Shown: positions 51,570-61,375 of the stretch, in pieces
Layout of the letters: each line of letters opens with the position of its first letter
Numbering within the stretch: position 1 is the first letter of the stretch
Source: Stictocephala bisonia
Lineage: Eukaryota; Arthropoda; Insecta; Hemiptera; Membracidae
Length of the DNA: 64,000 nt
Direction of reading: 5' to 3'
NCBI GenBank assembly: GCA_035578905.1
Contig: JAQJVL010000514.1
Coordinates: 482,501-546,500, forward strand
Program-made: the position numbers and the translations under genes
Notes under the pieces: model-generated
Database searches by the model: none
What the model was told of the DNA's origin: nothing
Seen by the model: the letters and a program-made list of their open reading frames with translations, nothing else

Positions 51570-51920
51570 CTATCTGTGGACCATCTCAAGGAATTCCCTG
51601 GATAGTGCCTGTCGTACTTCAACTGCTTGCAAGACTGCTAGTGAGGCTGTCACCTCATTCATCTCTTCTGCACTCAGCGGGTGCCGCCTACTACCTTCGG
51701 GTAACAGCTGCTGGAGAACCTTGACCAGGGTCAGGCCAAACTCTTCTTGCTGAGTGACAGGAAAGGCTGCTACAAGATGGCACATCTTACTCAGCACACT
51801 GATCTTGTATTCGTTGTCATCCTTTGTCCAACGGTTGACTTCATACTGGAACAGATTCTCAACGTCATAACAGGTAATCAGTGATTTCCTTTTGACTAGC
51901 ATATCAATCAGTCTCAACAT
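51570..51920 (-). CDS. Last exon of an unidentified helical-protein gene
   Basis: Encodes 116 residues to the stop at 51570 (C-terminus FLEMVHR). The composition is that of a real protein: mixed amphipathic helices, with segments such as CYDVENLFQYEVNRW and LSKMCHLVAAFPVTQQEEFG, and codon use richer in GC than its surroundings. The residues resemble ARM/HEAT-like solenoids in general character, but I do not recognise the family. The 5' boundary is unresolved: reading back from LRLIDM an in-frame TGA comes within four codons, and no AG acceptor lies between. A CAG further in (before YEVNRW) would keep phase 0 with the preceding exon. It forms one gene with the exons at 52883, 53505 and 55087. 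Confidence 0.72.
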   Translation of the reverse strand: MLRLIDMLVKRKSLITCYDVENLFQYEVNRWTKDDNEYKISVLSKMCHLVAAFPVTQQEEFGLTLVKVLQQLLPEGSRRHPLSAEEMNEVTASLAVLQAVEVRQALSREFLEMVHR

Positions 51921-52882
51921 TTGTAATAATCAAGCCCCCTAAGGTGCTGTCCCTAAATTACATGACGCCTGAAGAGGGAGGGGGTGTTTGGCAGCGTTAT
52001 GCACCGTTACGGGGGAGGGTTCTACACAGCGTTGCGTAACTATTACACCTCAATAATTTATTTGGATTCATGCACAAAATTTGATCGTTTTCCCCAAAAT
52101 ACAAGATTAAAAAAAAAGATTTTACAAGAAGAATTATTTATTAGTAAGAATTTATTTAAACTTAAAGAAAATAACTAAGGATGTACTGCTGAATGAATGT
52201 CTATATAAAATTGATAATTTTTAAAATGTAAATTGGGAAAGCCATAACTAGTTTTAGAATTAGGACCTAGATTATTTGTTAACATTATTGCTAGGATGTG
52301 GTCTTACATTAATTTATCTTTAATTGTTTTTCATATAATTCTATTGCTCTAGCCATTAGCCAAATTGTATTTTATGTCCATTTAAATTTTTTGGTACATT
52401 ATATGGCATCATGATATTCTATATCTTAGGATAAAAGTTTTATATATTTGTGTTTTTTTTTTTTAATTTTAGTGTACAACTCTTGACTTTAGTCCATGCT
52501 CTGTTATGTGATTTTATGACAATAAAAATCTTGAATCTATTCTCTAATCTATCATGTCCATGGTCTCTACTCTTGAGAGACAATAGACTTTTCTATTTAC
52601 CTTGATAAAACATGTTTAAATAGATGATGAATATTTATTGCTATCTTTTTCTTGGTGAAAATAGTGGTATTCAGGGTACAAAAAGCTATAGAATACAGCT
52701 CCTGGCTGTTTTGTTGTGTTGGAAAGTACACAAAATATCATTTTAAAAATGGTTAGGAGAACAATCTATCCTGAGTGAAGTAGAAATTTTTTATAAATAA
52801 TACATTATATTATTTATAATAAACTCTCTGTGTAAAGAAAGAACAAGAGTATTTCAATTACAGATAATTTTTGCCTATATAC
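51921..52882 (-). other. Intron of the helical-protein gene
   Basis: AT-rich sequence between two exons of the minus-strand gene. The donor is GTATAT (52882 downwards). The acceptor is unclear. Confidence 0.5.
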
Positions 52883-53080
52883 CTTAATAACTTGTGCAAC
52901 ATTTAATACTGCAAAACCGAGGCAACTCATGACATCATTGGATGCTCGAACTTTAGCAGAATCAACACACAGCAACAGGGCATCAGTTACTATGTGGAAC
53001 AAACACAGGAATTCTGAACACTTAGGAGCTGCGACACAGAACAGTTCTTGCCACTCTTGCGAGGTCAAAACCGGTAGCAC
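52883..53080 (-). CDS. Internal exon of the helical-protein gene
   Basis: A clean 198-bp, 66-codon exon: acceptor TTTGTTTGACAG before VLPVLTSQEWQELF, donor AAG/GTATAT after NVAQVIK, phase 0 at both ends. The sequence is alternating hydrophobic helix (FLCLFHIVTDALLLCVD, CLGFAVLNVAQVIK), as in helical-repeat scaffold proteins. The function is unknown. Confidence 0.8.
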
Positions 53081-53504
53081 CTGTCAAACAAACAAAACAC
53101 ATTTTTGAAAGATTGGAAGCTCGACTAGTTTTTTTTTTTTTTCAAGTGAAAAAAGAAAATTAAATAAAGGAAAGAATATTTTTTTAGTTAGGAATATTTT
53201 TATTTTTATTACTAGTGGGTATCCTGTAAATCCAGTATAATCAGTGTAAAAGTGTCTTTTTTTAAATTCCATACTTAAAGAAAATTATAAGCATTATCGG
53301 CACAGTTTATTTTTAAATTCACACAATATAAAGAATATGTGAATATCTTTTTTTTTTTACTACAAATTTTCAACCCAACTGATCCTCATAAAACAAATGC
53401 AAACATAGATTTTTATATACTTTATAAGGTTATACTTTCAGGTTAAATTTGGGGCACTAGGCCTAGGATTTCAGTAGTAATGAAAGGAAAGGAAAACAGC
53501 ATAC
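53081..53504 (-). other. Intron of the helical-protein gene
   Basis: Bounded by donor GTATGC at 53504 and acceptor CAG at 53081. Contains poly(T)-rich sequence and one TAGGCCTA octamer at 53458-53465. Confidence 0.7.
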
Positions 53505-53608
53505 CTGATAAAACTTGGTGGACTGGTACACTGTAGAAAGAGACACGATTACATCACAAAGAATTCGATACTGAAATATTTCAGGGCCACTGGTCCCTTC
53601 TTCAGTCA
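53505..53608 (-). CDS. Internal exon of the helical-protein gene
   Basis: Donor CAG/GTATGC after STKFYQ. The likely acceptor is TTTAG at 53609-53613, giving 104 bp that reads TEEGTSGPEIFQYRILCDVI and continues helically. It joins the next exon in phase 0. At its 5' end it needs one carried-over base, whereas the exon at 55087 ends in phase 0, so a small exon between 53610 and 55086 is probably missing from this reading. Confidence 0.72.
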
Positions 53609-53737
53609 CTAAACAACTTGTTAAAGTTATACTTTGTAAGACATTTTACAAGAAAAATTCAAATTATAAAAATTTTTCTGATATTTAATTATTTTATATA
53701 TAGGTTTCTTGATTAGCATGTTACGTGTTGGTATATA

Positions 53738-53897
53738 TCATATAAATTAATATGTACGTCTCACAACACTATAATAACTAGATGTTGAGTCAAATATTTA
53801 TATGGTATATATATAATATTTATATGGCACCATATAAATATTTGACTCAACATCTAGTTATTATAGTGTTGTGAGACGTACATATTAATTTATATGA
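53738..53897. repeat. Perfect 68-bp inverted repeat
   Basis: 53738-53805 and 53830-53897 are exact reverse complements around a 24-bp AT-rich spacer. No mismatch was found across 68 bp. It could be a young MITE, a hairpin RNA source or an assembly fold-back. Confidence 0.95.
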
Positions 53898-54499
53898 ATT
53901 ATTTTATTTAAAACAATGTCATTACTATGTAAGACAGATTTTTCTCTTGTAATATCAAAGAACAGTTGCTAATAAATGTCATTTATTATCACTTAAAAGT
54001 TGTATATTAGTTTCTCTTGATGCACTTTGTACTAACACATTTTTTGAAAATGACATAATTTGTTGGTTAAGATAAATGATTTATTTTAAATCAAAACACT
54101 GAAATTGACAGTAATATTTGCAGATTTCAGGCACCGATTCCTCTAGTAAATTCTTCAATATTAACTTTATTGGTGTGTTACATTTAAATAAGAGTATGCT
54201 CCAAAAAATTTAATTTCTGCGCTATTATTTATTCTAGCACAACAAACTTGGTCTTTAAATGTTTATAAAAACCTTTTCTGTGTTTTGCTACTCTTTCCAT
54301 GTTTACTACAAAATTTAAGGGTTTTTAGTTATTAAGATTAGGAACTGTTGTGTAAAGTTTTAAGTTAATACCTTTATTAACTTTAAGTTAAAAATATTGT
54401 ATTAAAAAGCACAAACAGATAAGACAGAGGAACATAAAGGAAACCATGATAACATAGTATCTTTCTAATAACAGGTCTCCCAATAATTTCAAAGGGCTT

Positions 54500-54945
54500 A
54501 GTTATGCGGCAGAGACATGGCGGATGTCAGAAAGGGAGTGGAGTAGAGTACAGGCAGGGGAAATGAGGTTCTTGAGAGCAATAAAGGGAAGAACTCGAAG
54601 AGATAGAATTAGGAATAGTGAGATAAGGAAGGATGTAGTGGAGGAGAGTATAAGAGAAAGAGTGGAACAAGCAAGGTTGAGGTGGTATGGTCACGTAAAA
54701 AGGATGAGTGTAGAGAGGTTGCCGAGGAAGATGGAGGAATGGGAAATGGAGGGAAGGAGGCCCAGAGGAAGACCACGAAGAAGATGGCTGGATGGAGTGA
54801 GGACAGACGTGGAAAAGAGAGGGAGTGTGTGGGGGGAAGTGGTGAGAGAGGAGATGTGGAGGGACAGGAGAAGATGGAGAGGCTTGGTGACAACCCAGAC
54901 CCAGGATTGACTGGAACGGGACCGGATAAGTAAGTAAAGTAAGTT
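54500..54945 (+). mobile_element. LINE 3' fragment in an intron
   Basis: Encodes SYAAETWRMSEREWSRVQAG through LRWYGHVKRM and RRPRGRPRRRWLDGVR to LVTTQTQD and a stop at 54910, then an AAGT-type repeat tail. It is the same 3' module as at 62645-63540. 5'-truncated, on the strand opposite to the host gene. Confidence 0.88.
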
Positions 54946-55086
54946 AGTTATAGGAGAAATCGGTCTATAAATTTGAATTCATCTTTAATCCCCTTTCTAC
55001 TAATGAAAGTTTTGGAAACATTTAAATTAAATGCTAAAAATAAACATTCATGTATATATTTTATCCAACTTTCTCTATGTACTTAC

Positions 55087-55295
55087 ATAGCAAAGGGCGT
55101 AGACCAACTTGAGCCTGTCATCTTGTGAGACTTGCAGCACACTCCAGTCACCGATCCCATAATGCATTCGGTACATAAGTTGCAGTGCCGGATCAGTAGG
55201 CATCTTTTCTTCACTTAACAAACGGTACAAGTGGAACCGGTTCAAAGGACTGATTCTCTCTCGAACCAGTTCTGACAAGTTCTTCTGATATTTAT
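55087..55295 (-). CDS. Internal exon of the helical-protein gene
   Basis: A 209-bp exon with acceptor TTCTTATAG and donor TAT/GTAAGT. It reads KYQKNLSELVRERISPLNRF, then LYRLLSEEKMPTDPALQLMY and HYGIGDWSVLQVSQDDRLKL to YALCY. It opens with two bases of a split codon and closes at phase 0, so further exons lie upstream, beyond the LTR and LINE insertions at 55906-64000 or outside the window. The family was not recognised. Confidence 0.82.
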
Positions 55296-55905
55296 CTATA
55301 AGAACATCATTAAGTTTGCATATATTGACATATAGATTATCCTTAAATCAAGAAATGATTTATATCCTTTAGGATACACTCAATGTAAAAATAAGCAGCA
55401 CTTTTGTAATACCCTTCCAAAAACATTGGCGGCACTGAAAGGGTTAAAATGAGGTGGTGTAATAAAGTGTAATATTTAACTTTGTTCTCATGGTCATTTG
55501 GCAAACCACAGCCTTAATGAGTCAATGAGTCAAGTTAGTGATGCAAGTTAGTGGATTCAAGTTTTTGTGTGTTGTGATTTTTTAAGTTTTTTTTAAAAAT
55601 TATTTACTAACCAGGCAATACATTGGAGCATTCTAAAGTGTTGTGATAAGTATTATCTATAATTTGAGCCAAGAAACATTATTTTTAATCCATGAATAAA
55701 CTTTTAAATTTAAGTTTTAAAAAAGTACTTACTCCCAAACTGCCAAAATCACATGTTTTGTGATAACTTTACATAGACTGAATCACTAATAAAACTGCAC
55801 TTTTGAAAACTGCACCACTAATATGTGAGGTTGAATCACACAATTTGCACAATTAACACAAAGTAGATATTGTAAACTGGTTTTTATTTCAATAAGGATT
55901 ACTAT
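55296..55905. other. Non-coding sequence with a TTAA-type end
   Basis: Probable intron. Read on the minus strand, 55446 downwards begins TTAACCCTTTCAGTGCC, resembling the ends of the TTAA elements at 46740 and 49616. No partner end was found. Confidence 0.4.
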
Positions 55906-56470
55906 TGTTACGAGTTACCCCTCATTAGTCAGAATAACAATTACTTAATAATACTTTTTAAGCGAAGTTCTTTAACGATTAATTAAAGGGTTTTAGTAGA
56001 TTATGTTAATCATACATTTTCCAAAATTGTGTCTTAGCGAACAAATGGGCTACTCAGTCCACAGCGGAAGTTAAGGTCGTTCGCCTGACTGCATTGTCAT
56101 CACCGTGCCGATCGGATCATACGATCGGACCAATCACTGATCGCCATGCGAACGAATGGAGGTGGCCAGGAGGGGGGAACTCTGGCAGGTCACGAGAAGT
56201 ATGGGATGAGTTATGTCTTGGTTGGCTCTTGGCTAATAGTAATTATCAGATATGTTTAGGTTACCGTAGTTAGACGATACGGGACGTTGGGATTTTGTTC
56301 GTTTTACAATATAACATTATGTACTGAATCTATTATTATGGATTGTGGTTCATGTAAAATAAATACAAGTGACATTTACTGAAAGCCGCAGTTGTTATTG
56401 CTCCTTTCGTGACCACGTGGTGTATCCGTGAGGAAGTATGCTAGAGTCTGTCCCCCTTTTATAAGTGACA
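55906..56470 (+). mobile_element. LTR-like sequence (probable Ty3/gypsy 5' LTR)
   Basis: Starts TGTTACGAG and ends AAGTGACA (TG...CA), with an AATAAA at 56359-56364 and a downstream GTGGTGGCAGCG, the word that often begins the internal region of insect LTR elements. No gag-pol follows and no second LTR is in the window, so the element is truncated. Assignment rests on structure only. Confidence 0.5.
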
Positions 56471-56870
56471 GTGGTGGCAGCGTATTTGTACTACCGCGAC
56501 ACCATTCAACAGGAAGAGGAACACTACATCTGGACAATAGTAGTACCTAGTCTATTCATGTTGTCTGTCACTGTTAATCCTTCTACTATGGTATGCCTTT
56601 CTATTTGACAGCTGTTTGAACATTGAGTTCAAGTAAACAAGAGTAGCTCAAGGTCATCTAGTTCAGCCAAATTATATCTCCAATTGTTTTATATCCAACA
56701 GTGATCAATGACTTACTGATTAAATTTTATTAAACATTAAAAATGGCTTAGAAATATTAATACCTGTACCAGAAATAATTAATAAATAATAAATAAACAC
56801 TGAAATAAAAATATTTATATTTTGGCAATTGTAAATATGTAAATATTATTTTTTTTCTATTTAATTAAAA
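56471..56870. other. Non-coding junction upstream of the PWWP/Ulp1 LINE
   Basis: Holds the start of the LTR element's internal region and possibly the 5' UTR of the LINE. The boundary between the two is not visible. Confidence 0.35.
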
Positions 56871-57230
56871 ATGCAAAATTTAAAATATCAGCCAGGTGAT
56901 TTGGTAATAGCAAAGTTAAGAGGGCATGCTCCATGGCTAGCAGTAATTGAAAATGTTGAAAAAAAAAGAAATGCCTTTGTTTTTAATGTAACTTATTATG
57001 GTTCCAAGATATAGGAACATGTAGACTTGGTGGATTGTCAAGTTATGCAGATCAAAAACATAAAATATCTCAGGATGAAAAAAATGAAGTTTATGCCTTA
57101 GCATGTAAAGAAATTGAAGACAACTGGAAAATTAAACAGAAAAATAAATGTAACAGGATTTCATTAAATTACAGTTTTGTCTCACCCATTTTGATAAAAA
57201 ATTCAGACCAGTTAAATTATGAATAACCTT
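56871..57230 (+). pseudogene. PWWP-domain module, broken
   Basis: The ATG at 56871 opens MQNLKYQPGDLVIAKLRGHA, then PWLAVIENV and FNVTYYGSK. This matches PWWP domains (as in LEDGF/HDGF), which begin with GDLVxAKxxGxPxWPA and bind methylated H3K36 nucleosomes. A TAG at 57012 ends the frame where the family expects an acidic residue. EHVDLVDC continues in register, then a shift leads into a basic, lysine-rich frame at 57035-57226. In a retroelement such a reader could steer integration, as LEDGF does for lentiviruses; that role is inference. Confidence 0.72.
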
Positions 57231-57334
57231 AAACCAGGCAAACTCCAACTAATAACTCAGTTACACCAAAAAATAAAATTACTAAATGTCAGATTGTAGG
57301 TGCCCAAACTAAGCCTTTACAATCTGTAAAAAAC

Positions 57335-58258
57335 ATGGAAACAAACACAACAGATAGGTTGTCAATCTGTATATCTGTAATGGAGTCAAAATTCATTACT
57401 GGTGACTCTATTGAATTGTACTATAATATGCTTTCGTCAAAGGTAGTTAATCAGGAAATACTCTTGTTGAGTCCTGTGGTAACGCATGCTATCAAATGTC
57501 TAGAAGACACTAACTCTATTATGAAACCTCATCAAATTCAAAATAAATAATTTATTTTCTACTCTATTAATAACTCGCCTAACATTGATCAAGAAGGAGG
57601 ATCGCACTGGAGTTTATTGTTGTATGAAAAAATACACAATGAATATTTTTACTTTGACTCAATAGGTGACTACAACTTACCACATGCAAAGCAAGTTGTA
57701 AAAAGTATATCCAAACACCTTGGCTTAGGAGAACTCACACCTATAAATAAAGTAGTAGTGCCACAACAAAGCAATGGAGTGGACTGTGGTATTTATATGT
57801 TGATATTTGGTGACATACTCATCCAACGTATTACTCAGGGTAAATTCTATGAAATAAAAAATAGCCCAGTCCCTGGTTTCTGGCCAGACATAAAACCAAG
57901 TGACATAATAACTAAGCGGGCTCAGCTAGCTCTCCTGTTGCACAATAACAACCTCTCTACACTCACACCTGCTGAACTGATGTACCAAGTACCCGCTCCC
58001 ACCTGTGCTCGGTCTGAATCCCCAATTTCAGTTAGTTCTGATACTGTTGCTGCCGCTATTACTCCTGTAAGCCACACAGAAGACCCCAACCTGCATATAA
58101 CTCCCCAAAATTGTACTTGTAACTGGGAAAAAAAAAACGCTAAAGAAGAAAACTGGAGTGAGGTGAGAAAAAAGAATAAAATTTCAAGACATTCAAAAAA
58201 ACAGAAAAACAAAAAGGTTCAAGATCTTCCTGTTATTCCTCTAAATAACAAGTACTAA
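57335..58258 (+). pseudogene. Ulp1-type (C48) cysteine protease module
   Basis: An in-frame TAA at 57548 interrupts an otherwise continuous frame. The catalytic residues of Ulp1/SENP proteases are present in order: His in GGSHWSLL (57605-57607), Asp in YFDSIG (57656-57658), Gln in VPQQSNG (57764-57769) and Cys in VDCGIYM (57785-57787). Such enzymes cleave SUMO or related ubiquitin-like tags. The module continues with a low-complexity S/T/P region (about 57980-58100) and a lysine-rich tail (58130-58230) that looks nucleic-acid binding. The active-site pattern appears intact apart from the stop, so the parent protein was probably active. The substrate is unknown. Confidence 0.86.
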
Positions 58259-58353
58259 TAATCTAATAATCCAACAACAAATAAAAAAAACTATGAAAAA
58301 CTGATAAAATCAAGAAAAACGTCTATCACAAAGCCAACACCAACAGGGAAAGA

Positions 58354-59733
58354 GTGAGTATAGTGGAAAATCAATGGATGTTGAATTTTATTCAGACACA
58401 TGGAAGGGGCCTTCCTGAGTTAATTGGTGCCTGTAGCAAGGGAAAAATTAAAGTAAGCGGTAACCTACCTAGAAAAATGTACCCCTACACGTACAGTGGT
58501 ATTGACCAACCCACCCGTTCACACACATACAGTGGTATTGACCCACCCGCCCACCCTTACATATACAGTGGTATTGAGCCACCCTCCCACCCATAAACAT
58601 ACAGTGGTATTGACCGGTGCGCCCACCCATACACATACAGTGGTACTGACCAACCCACCCGTTCACACACATACAGTGGTATTGACCCACCCGCCCACCC
58701 TTACATATATAGTGGTATTGAGCCACCCTCCCACCCATACACATACAGTGGTACTGATCCACCTGCCCACTCATACATGTACAGAGGTATAGACCCTCCT
58801 GCCTGCCCATACACGTACAGTGGTTTTGACCAACCAGCCCACCCATACACGTACAGTGGTATTGACCCACCTGCCCACTCATACATGTACAGTGGTATAG
58901 ACCCTTCTGCCTTCCCATACACGTACAGTGGTACAGACCCTCCTGCCTGCCCATACAAGTACATTGGTACAGACCTACCCGCCCACCCATACACGTACAG
59001 TGGTATTGACCGACCCGCCCACCCATAAGCGTACAGAGGTATTGAGCCCCTGCCTGCCCCTACACATAAAGTGGTACTGACCCACCCACCCGCTCCTACA
59101 CGCACAGTGGTATACCCGGGGCTACAACCGAGCAAGTTATCACTGTACGTGTGTGTTTTATAGGCAAACAGTCTTGCGATGATCTGGTCGTCTATAAATC
59201 TTGCAGTGTCTATGAACGGATAAGATGGCAAAATGGTTCAACCTCTTTTGAGTAATTGTTGGTTGTGTTCGGAAGAGGGAATATATTCTCAAATATTATA
59301 ATGAATGCTATAATTCCTAGAGCAAGCTGAAGGAGCTCTTTGCCGTCCCAAGGTCATAATTGCAGGAACTAATAACATCACTAAAAAATCAACTGGAGAA
59401 ATTTACACTAATCTGGAAAGTAACCTGCAAAGTTTAAATACACAGAGAACAGTACACATAACAACAATCCTGCACCGCTATGATGTAAATACAATTGATC
59501 CAACACAAAATGAAATAGATATAGTAAACAATTACATAAAGGAAATTGCAGTAAGAATGGTTAATGTAAGCATAATTGACTTGGAAGAACTCAAACGAGA
59601 CCATTTCACTGGACACGGCCTACACTTCAATTATCGTGGCAAAAAGAAACTCTCTTATACGATAATTAATTCTTTGAATAAAACTTCCAAATTGATCAGG
59701 GAAGAAACACACCAAAAAAACACTCCTGCATAA
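58354..59733 (+). pseudogene. SGNH/GDSL-esterase-like module, split by a minisatellite
   Basis: The first part (58354-58480) reads THGRGLPELIGACSKGKIKV, where related modules have the block-I DSHGR motif; here the serine site is altered to QTHGR. After the repeat array the domain resumes near 59320: VIIAGTNNI corresponds to block III, then a helical stretch, and DHFTGHGLHFNYRGKKKL to block V with its Asp and His. The frame stops at 59731-59733. Esterase-like domains are known in ORF1 of CR1-type LINEs. With the nucleophile motif changed and the array inserted, this copy cannot be active. Confidence 0.72.
58482..59115 (+). repeat. 36-bp minisatellite inside the SGNH module, ~18 units
   Basis: Units of the type TACAGTGGTATTGACCCACC plus CGCCCACCCATACACG. 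In the module's frame each gives YTYSGIDPPAHP. Two units carry stops (near 58594 and 59027). It lies between the block-I and block-III parts of the SGNH-like domain. Confidence 0.93.
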
Positions 59734-59829
59734 TCAGGAAATATTAAAAATAGAACAGAAAAAGTAGTGAATGGGGAATCAAAAATAAAAATCATTGAAT
59801 CTAATATGACGAAAATAATTTAAAAAAAA

Positions 59830-60364
59830 TAGGTATAATAAGAACAAAGCTTTCGCTCACTGTATTTCTAGAGACCTCAACCATGAACGCCATATGAGTG
59901 CTGGGGTGGCAACATGTTTCAGTCAACAGTTTGGTAAACCACACTCTCTCCTTACCAACTATTTAACCTATCAAAAAAGCGTTGATGGAGTGAATGTTTT
60001 CAGATTGGTTACCAAACCAGACTTTTATAAAAAGCCTGTAGCTTCTGATTATGACATAGCTTTCAACCACCTCACTGAAGAGTTCAAAAGAAGAAATTTG
60101 AAGTGTCTAGTCTGCTCACCAATGGGTTGTGTCCAGGACAACATCTCCACAGAACACTTTGCAACCAATATTGTTGATTTCCAGCAACAGACAGCAGCCT
60201 CTATCCGGATTATTATTTATAATGAAAACTCAAACGGCCTTTTAAGAAATGGACTCTCTTTTGCTGACTTCAAGCAGAATTTGTATAGTTCAATTTCCAC
60301 TATCTTATTAAAACAAATGATAGCCAATTCTACTCAGGATATACTAGAAGATGAGACACCATAA
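59830..60364 (+). pseudogene. TARG1/OARD1-like macrodomain module
   Basis: The frame reads AFAHCISRDLNHERHMSAGV, then ATCFSQQFGKP, a central VFRLVTKPDFYKKPVAS and SPMGCVQDNIS. This follows the ADP-ribose-binding macrodomain layout of the TARG1 (OARD1) type: AHCIS-D-MGAGIA-FKKKFG, a beta-strand ending LITK, then GCGLD. In that family a lysine and an aspartate remove ADP-ribose from proteins. The equivalents here are K at 60014-60016 (tentative) and D at 60137-60139. No stop occurs until TAA at 60362. The ATG at 59894 is internal to the domain, so the real start is upstream. Identification rests on recalled family patterns. Confidence 0.75.
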
Positions 60365-60703
60365 TCCCGGCAATATACATCTCAAGATCTCATTGAAGCA
60401 TATGACTCAAATCTCACTGGCAATGTAACCACTAATGAGGATGCAGCTACTCCAGCGGCCACGGCGGTTACAAGAGCAGCCGATCAACTCACGGTGCAGT
60501 TGATCGGCTGCAAACTTGCTCAAACAGAGCAAGTTACTGTGGCACCTGGCGACCTATCATACAGTGAAGTGTTAAAGCAGAGCAATGGTGATAGTAGTGG
60601 AGTCAGTGCTAGGTTAGACACAGTGATATTTAGCTGTAGTGCGGCCCAGTCATCCTTTTCAGCTTTAAACTTAAATCTCCAAACCACCTCACCAATAAAA
60701 TAA
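60365..60703 (+). pseudogene. C-terminal tail of the ORF1-like frame
   Basis: The macrodomain frame stays open after TAA 60362-60364 up to the stop at 60701-60703. It is rich in S, T, A and Q and shows no domain. The TAA could be a mutated CAA. A 14-bp perfect hairpin lies at 60476-60511. The following endonuclease frame begins at once in another phase, so this is a natural ORF1/ORF2 junction. Confidence 0.5.
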
Positions 60704-60709
60704 AATCAC

Positions 60710-61375
60710 AACACAATTTAGTCAAAATTTTTCACCAGAACATTCAACACCTCCCTCCTAGATTAAATTCACTACAGGCAATTTTAGATGAAATAAATCC
60801 TCATATAGTTGTTTTGACATAACATGACATGAAAGAAGAAGAAATAAAACAGCTTAATATAGATTCTTATTTAGCAAAATCTTGTTTCTCTAGAAAAGTA
60901 AAGACTAAAGGAGGGGTTATTATTCTGGCAGAGAAGGGTTTTGAGCTGAGGAGGGTCTCTGTGCCAGATGCACTAGGTAATGTTTTACTTGAAGAGTTAC
61001 AGTTTGAATTTTGTGTCTGTAAATGAAGTATTAATAAACAAAAATATCTCATTATTGGTATTTACAAGTCACCTAAATCAGATGTCAGTATTTTTTTGGA
61101 TAGGTTAGGTAGTTTAATTGATCATTTCATTAAAAAATATGATAAAATTACTGTAGCAGGTGACCTGAATATAGATGTTTTAGTATCGGATAGCAGAGAT
61201 AGATTATTAAAACAATTGTTAAAAAGCAGAAATTTGAGGTACATTGTCGATTTCCCAACCAGAGTTGCAGATAATTCGGAGACAGCAATAGATAACTTCT
61301 TGATAAAAAATATAAAATTATCTAACTTAAAGGTAGAAGGTCTGGTTACTTTCTTATCTGACCATGATGGATAGC
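60710..61375 (+). pseudogene. APE-type endonuclease of the LINE, broken
   Basis: Opens with KIFHQNIQHLPPRLNSLQAI and INPHIVVLT (first APE motif), interrupted by TAA at 60820. A second block at 60829-61026 and a third at 61096-61374 include IIGIYKSPKSDV, VAGDLNIDVL and FLSDHDG, the motifs that coordinate the metal and complete the active site. Stops at 61024 and 61372 break it. It nicks target DNA to prime reverse transcription. Confidence 0.87.

Larger units (their letters stand above)
53609..55086 (-). other. Intron(s) with a palindrome and a LINE fragment
   Basis: AT-rich sequence between exons. It holds the perfect 68-bp inverted repeat at 53738-53897 and the LINE 3' fragment at 54500-54945. 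One undetected small exon is expected here on phase grounds. Confidence 0.55.

Noticed and set aside
51570..55295. Assignment of the helical gene to a nucleoporin (Nup188/205-like) or another named scaffold
   Set aside because: Only general helical character is visible; I could not match any diagnostic motif.
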